Below, in pieces: positions 16,746-18,293 of a DNA stretch of 18,293 bases. The notes under the pieces were generated by a model. That model was given only the letters and a program-made list of their open reading frames with translations, did not search any database and had not been told where the DNA came from. This stretch comes from Candidatus Aerophobota bacterium (GTDB taxonomy: Bacteria; Aerophobota; Aerophobia; Aerophobales; B3-G15), in the NCBI GenBank assembly GCA_030615365.1, contig JAUWZM010000054.1, positions 1 through 18,293 on the forward strand, in the 5' to 3' direction. Positions within the stretch are counted from its first letter, which is position 1, and each line of letters opens with the position of its first letter. A program made the translations under genes and the position numbers.

Positions 16746-16820
16746 GGGGTAAAGGCAAGGTCGTTTTTCGCAGGGATTCTCCAAAACCCTTTGAGGAAGA
16801 CTAAAACTGTTACAATTTTA

Positions 16821-16848
16821 GAAAAACTAAACTATTACTACAAATAGT
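16821..16848 (-). terminator. weak candidate terminator after the toxin-antitoxin pair
   Basis: ACTATT (16831-16836) pairs with AATAGT (16843-16848), 7 bp past the antitoxin stop, and the minus strand continues TTAGTTTTTC. The stem is AT-only except one pair, so confidence is low. A second hairpin, CTAAAA/TTTTAG, follows at 16801-16821. Confidence 0.35.
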
Positions 16849-16855
16849 CCCGGTT

Positions 16856-17149
16856 TCATAATATTCTTTCCAACACCTCATATCCCTTTAAATAATCATC
16901 GTAATCTATAGGAGCCTCAATTCCAAAATCTGCCAACATATCTATCGTTTCACTTATCGATAAGTTTAACTGCCTGGAAACTCTCCCTAAGGATAGTTTA
17001 CCTTCTCTATACTGCTTTATCATTAGATAATTCAACCCATAATCTATTAATTCTCTAACTACACTGGATTTATCTTTTTTTTCCTTCCTTGCTATCTCCT
17101 CAATAAACTTTATCTCTTTTTCTCCTAATCTTAAACTCATAACTCCCAT
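16856..17149 (-). CDS. UPF0175-like antitoxin with ribbon-helix-helix N-terminus
   Basis: The 97-residue protein joins a ribbon-helix-helix-like start (about 4-40: SLRLGEKEIKFIEEIA, then SSVVRELIDYGL) to a UPF0175-type segment (about 45-85: YREGKLSLGRVSRQLNLSI and ETIDMLADFGIE). Such proteins are predicted antitoxins that bind their operator and neutralise a PIN nuclease. The ATG lies one base after the toxin TAA, so translation is likely coupled to the toxin gene. A second ATG at codon 4 is also possible. The acidic C-terminus (DYDD) may contact the toxin. Family assignment is from remembered motifs; no search was run. Confidence 0.8.
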   Translation of the reverse strand: MGVMSLRLGEKEIKFIEEIARKEKKDKSSVVRELIDYGLNYLMIKQYREGKLSLGRVSRQLNLSISETIDMLADFGIEAPIDYDDYLKGYEVLERIL

Positions 17150-17150
17150 T

Positions 17151-17645
17151 TTATTTTGATGCCTCCTTTATTCTTTTATAAGCATCCCCGACTATGCGAG
17201 AGCTGTATCTGCCGTACTTTTTAAGTTTCTCAAGTTTAGCAAGAGCTATACCCTCCCCTAATATGTTATCTTTATACGCTCTTATTAAGAAATGTATTGC
17301 AGTAATAAACTTGATATTTATAACTTTGCATGCTTTTATTGTAGAACCATCATCGGTAGCCAGAGGACAATTCCTTGCTCTTGCCAGCAATAAAGCAGAT
17401 GCTTCTCCCTCTTCTATGTTGAAATCTTGTTCCAGTTTTTCTTTATCCTTTTCACGGGTTATTTTCTCTACTTTAATTTTTTTCTCTTTAATCAATCTTC
17501 CTATAAGCTTTGCATCAAAACATTCCTTATTTACACTTTCTTTTCCCACTTCCTTAGTAATTATTACTTTAAATCGGCTTGTTATTCCCCTTAAAAGATC
17601 AATCTTTGCCAATAATATAAGGGTAGAAGAATCGAATACAATCAT
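17151..17645 (-). CDS. PIN-domain toxin (DUF3368-like)
   Basis: A 164-residue PIN-fold ribonuclease candidate. The N-terminal VFDSSTLILLAKIDLL carries Asp5; Glu81 lies in EEGEASALLLA and the Asp98-Asp99 pair in LATDDG, matching the acidic metal-binding pattern of DUF3368 PIN proteins. In type II toxin-antitoxin systems such enzymes cleave RNA until bound by the antitoxin. It is followed by the antitoxin gene with a single-base gap. AGGA precedes the ATG, and a near-consensus promoter lies at 17683-17710. Acidic residues look intact, so it is probably active. The toxin-first order is unusual. Confidence 0.83.
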   Translation of the reverse strand: MIVFDSSTLILLAKIDLLRGITSRFKVIITKEVGKESVNKECFDAKLIGRLIKEKKIKVEKITREKDKEKLEQDFNIEEGEASALLLARARNCPLATDDGSTIKACKVINIKFITAIHFLIRAYKDNILGEGIALAKLEKLKKYGRYSSRIVGDAYKRIKEASK

Positions 17646-17673
17646 TCACTGATTCCTATTGTTTACAACACAC

Positions 17674-17683
17674 TACATATGTA
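17674..17683. promoter_or_regulatory. candidate operator of the toxin-antitoxin operon
   Basis: TACATATGTA is a perfect 10-bp palindrome overlapping the edge of the -10 box and the expected transcription start. A second imperfect palindrome, TTGTTTACAA, lies at 17659-17668. Ribbon-helix-helix antitoxins typically bind such sites for autorepression; binding here is inferred. Confidence 0.45.
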
Positions 17684-17710
17684 TTATATGAAGTCTTCCC
17701 TTTATGTCAA
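17683..17710 (-). promoter_or_regulatory. promoter of the toxin-antitoxin operon
   Basis: Perfect TTGACA (17705-17710) and perfect TATAAT (17683-17688) are separated by 16 bp, the strongest promoter match in the window. Transcription would begin near 17676, about 30 nt before the toxin ATG. Confidence 0.8.
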
Positions 17711-17773
17711 GAACCCTATCCCCGCCCTTACGAACGGGGCCTTCTAACGGGGTAAAGTTCTTTAAGCATTTAA

Positions 17774-17944
17774 ATCAGCGAAATTGGAGATAAGGCATAT
17801 GCAAGAATTGGTTATTAAGACATCGGAATTATCCATAACGGTCAGCTGCTCTTTCAAGGTACCTTGGACGAATTGCAGACACAACGACAGGAATGCATGC
17901 ACTTAGAGGTGAATCGGACTGAAGAGGCGATACAACTCTGTTAG
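17774..17944 (+). pseudogene. relic of an ABC-transporter ATP-binding protein (C-terminal piece)
   Basis: One plus-strand frame reads ISEIGDKAYARIGY, a TAA stop (17816-17818), then DIGIIHNGQLLFQGTLDEL and a further stretch ending TAG. IGII.NG.L.F.GTL.EL is the segment after the H-loop in ABC-2 type exporter ATPases. Just upstream, in another frame, TTC TTT AAG CAT TTA (17758-17772) reads FFKHL, as expected before ISEI, implying a one-base shift. Walker motifs are missing, and about 80 residues expected after GTL.EL are cut to about 25. The TAG lies within the presumed IS end (17939). It is a dead fragment and the only coding trace on the plus strand. Confidence 0.7.
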
Positions 17945-17950
17945 CTAAAT

Positions 17951-17965
17951 TTTAAAAGTGGACTA
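17951..17965. repeat. IS-end repeat TTTAAAAGTGGACTA, copy 1
   Basis: Exact 15-bp match to 17983-17997, start-to-start spacing 32 bp. Paired direct repeats near an IS end are likely transposase-binding sites. Confidence 0.7.
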
Positions 17966-17982
17966 TTTTGCGATATTTAAAG

Positions 17983-17997
17983 TTTAAAAGTGGACTA
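17983..17997. repeat. IS-end repeat TTTAAAAGTGGACTA, copy 2
   Basis: This copy overlaps the transposase stop; on the minus strand it encodes the last residues, LVHF and stop, so the binding site and the protein C-terminus share sequence. Confidence 0.7.
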
Positions 17998-18292
17998 AAT
18001 TAATATCAGAATTCTTAACCTGATAAACATCAGTAAGTATATCTTTATACCAGATTCTAACTTCTGCTATTCCTGTTTTCTCATCAGGGGCAATGCGAAG
18101 CTCAACCTCTTTATGCAAAGGAGCTTTATGCACTTTTAACTTGAACTTACTAATGGAAATTTTATGATAAGCATCTACCTTTCTTTTTACCCTGAGGCAG
18201 AAAATATCCTTTGTTGATTTGTGAGGAGAAGGTATCACAAAGTCTCTAAACAAGGATCTTTTCTCCCTTTTTGCTCTTTCAAATCGAATGAT
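17984..18292 (-). CDS. transposase, C-terminal part (integrase-core DDE family, partial)
   Basis: The frame is open from the window edge to TAA at 17984, giving about 102 residues, so the apparent TTG start at 18253 is not the real one. It reads IIRFERAKREKRSLFRDF, then STKDIFCLRVKRKVDAYHK and ends SDINLVHF. This resembles the beta-rich C-terminal region after the catalytic core in IS481/Mu-like integrase transposases, which commonly end in VHF where the gene runs into the end repeat. No catalytic DDE residues are in view. The family call comes from C-terminal style and the adjacent repeats. Confidence 0.7.
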   Translation of the reverse strand: MIRFERAKREKRSLFRDFVIPSPHKSTKDIFCLRVKRKVDAYHKISISKFKLKVHKAPLHKEVELRIAPDEKTGIAEVRIWYKDILTDVYQVKNSDINLVHF

Positions 18293-18293
18293 G

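Larger units (their letters stand above)
17939..18293 (-). mobile_element. insertion sequence, one end, incomplete at window edge
   Basis: The segment contains the 3' part of a transposase and, outside it, two exact copies of TTTAAAAGTGGACTA. The end is placed at TGTTAG (17939) because the ABC relic stops there and many DDE elements begin with TG; this boundary is inference. The other end lies beyond the window. Confidence 0.6.

Noticed and set aside
17194..17652. 152-residue plus-strand frame opposite the PIN toxin
   Set aside because: Fully antisense to a gene with intact PIN motifs, promoter and ribosome-binding site; no motif of its own.
17800..17907. Short plus-strand ORF starting ATG 17800
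   Set aside because: It is 35 codons in a different frame from the ABC-ATPase similarity, lacks a ribosome-binding site and matches nothing known.

Overview
The window is an AT-rich chromosomal segment of a bacterium with an outer membrane: it encodes the BamA assembly protein. All functional-looking genes lie on the minus strand. The mix of ClpC, a short SerA paired with a class V aminotransferase, many GTG/TTG starts, and dispersed palindromic and transposon-like repeats would suit an uncultivated candidate-phylum lineage (Aerophobetes- or Omnitrophota-like). That placement is a guess from style and was not tested.

Layout in minus-strand reading order, from the high-coordinate end. 18293-17939: end of an insertion sequence with the C-terminal part of a DDE transposase. 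17944-17774: plus-strand relic of an ABC-transporter ATPase, apparently cut by that IS. 17710-16856: PIN toxin plus UPF0175-like antitoxin module with a near-consensus promoter. 16855-16390: gene-free, repeat-rich. 16389-15535: argB. 15519-15402: MITE-like element. 15392-15183: promoter, tRNA-Gly(CCC) and tRNA-Arg(TCG). 15033-13301: coiled-coil protein, RNase HI, RNase P RNA, a 57-residue two-helix membrane protein and ribosomal protein L27. 13065-10962: class V aminotransferase and phosphoglycerate dehydrogenase, overlapping by 20 bp (serine synthesis). 10920-10692: degenerate inverted repeats. 10645-7964: dnaB and purA. 7829-5370: clpC. 5281-5060: structured repeat. 4988-452: bamA, rsmD and uvrC, tightly packed. 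436-191: second structured repeat.

The genes are mostly housekeeping: DNA repair, rRNA methylation, outer-membrane assembly, proteolysis, replication, purine, serine and arginine synthesis, RNA processing and translation. The newest-looking material is in the spacers. A conserved RNA-like core occurs twice (191-436 and 5060-5281) with helices kept by compensatory changes. In the first copy it sits inside 17-bp perfect terminal inverted repeats. The same terminal repeats enclose unrelated cargo at 15402-15519, where a clear 6-bp target duplication marks a mobile element. Both elements end exactly 15 bp after the stop codon of a minus-strand gene. Other oddities are an rsmD gene with no standard start codon and a Gly in its catalytic motif, a SerA whose catalytic Glu is Gly, and a TA operon with the toxin gene first.
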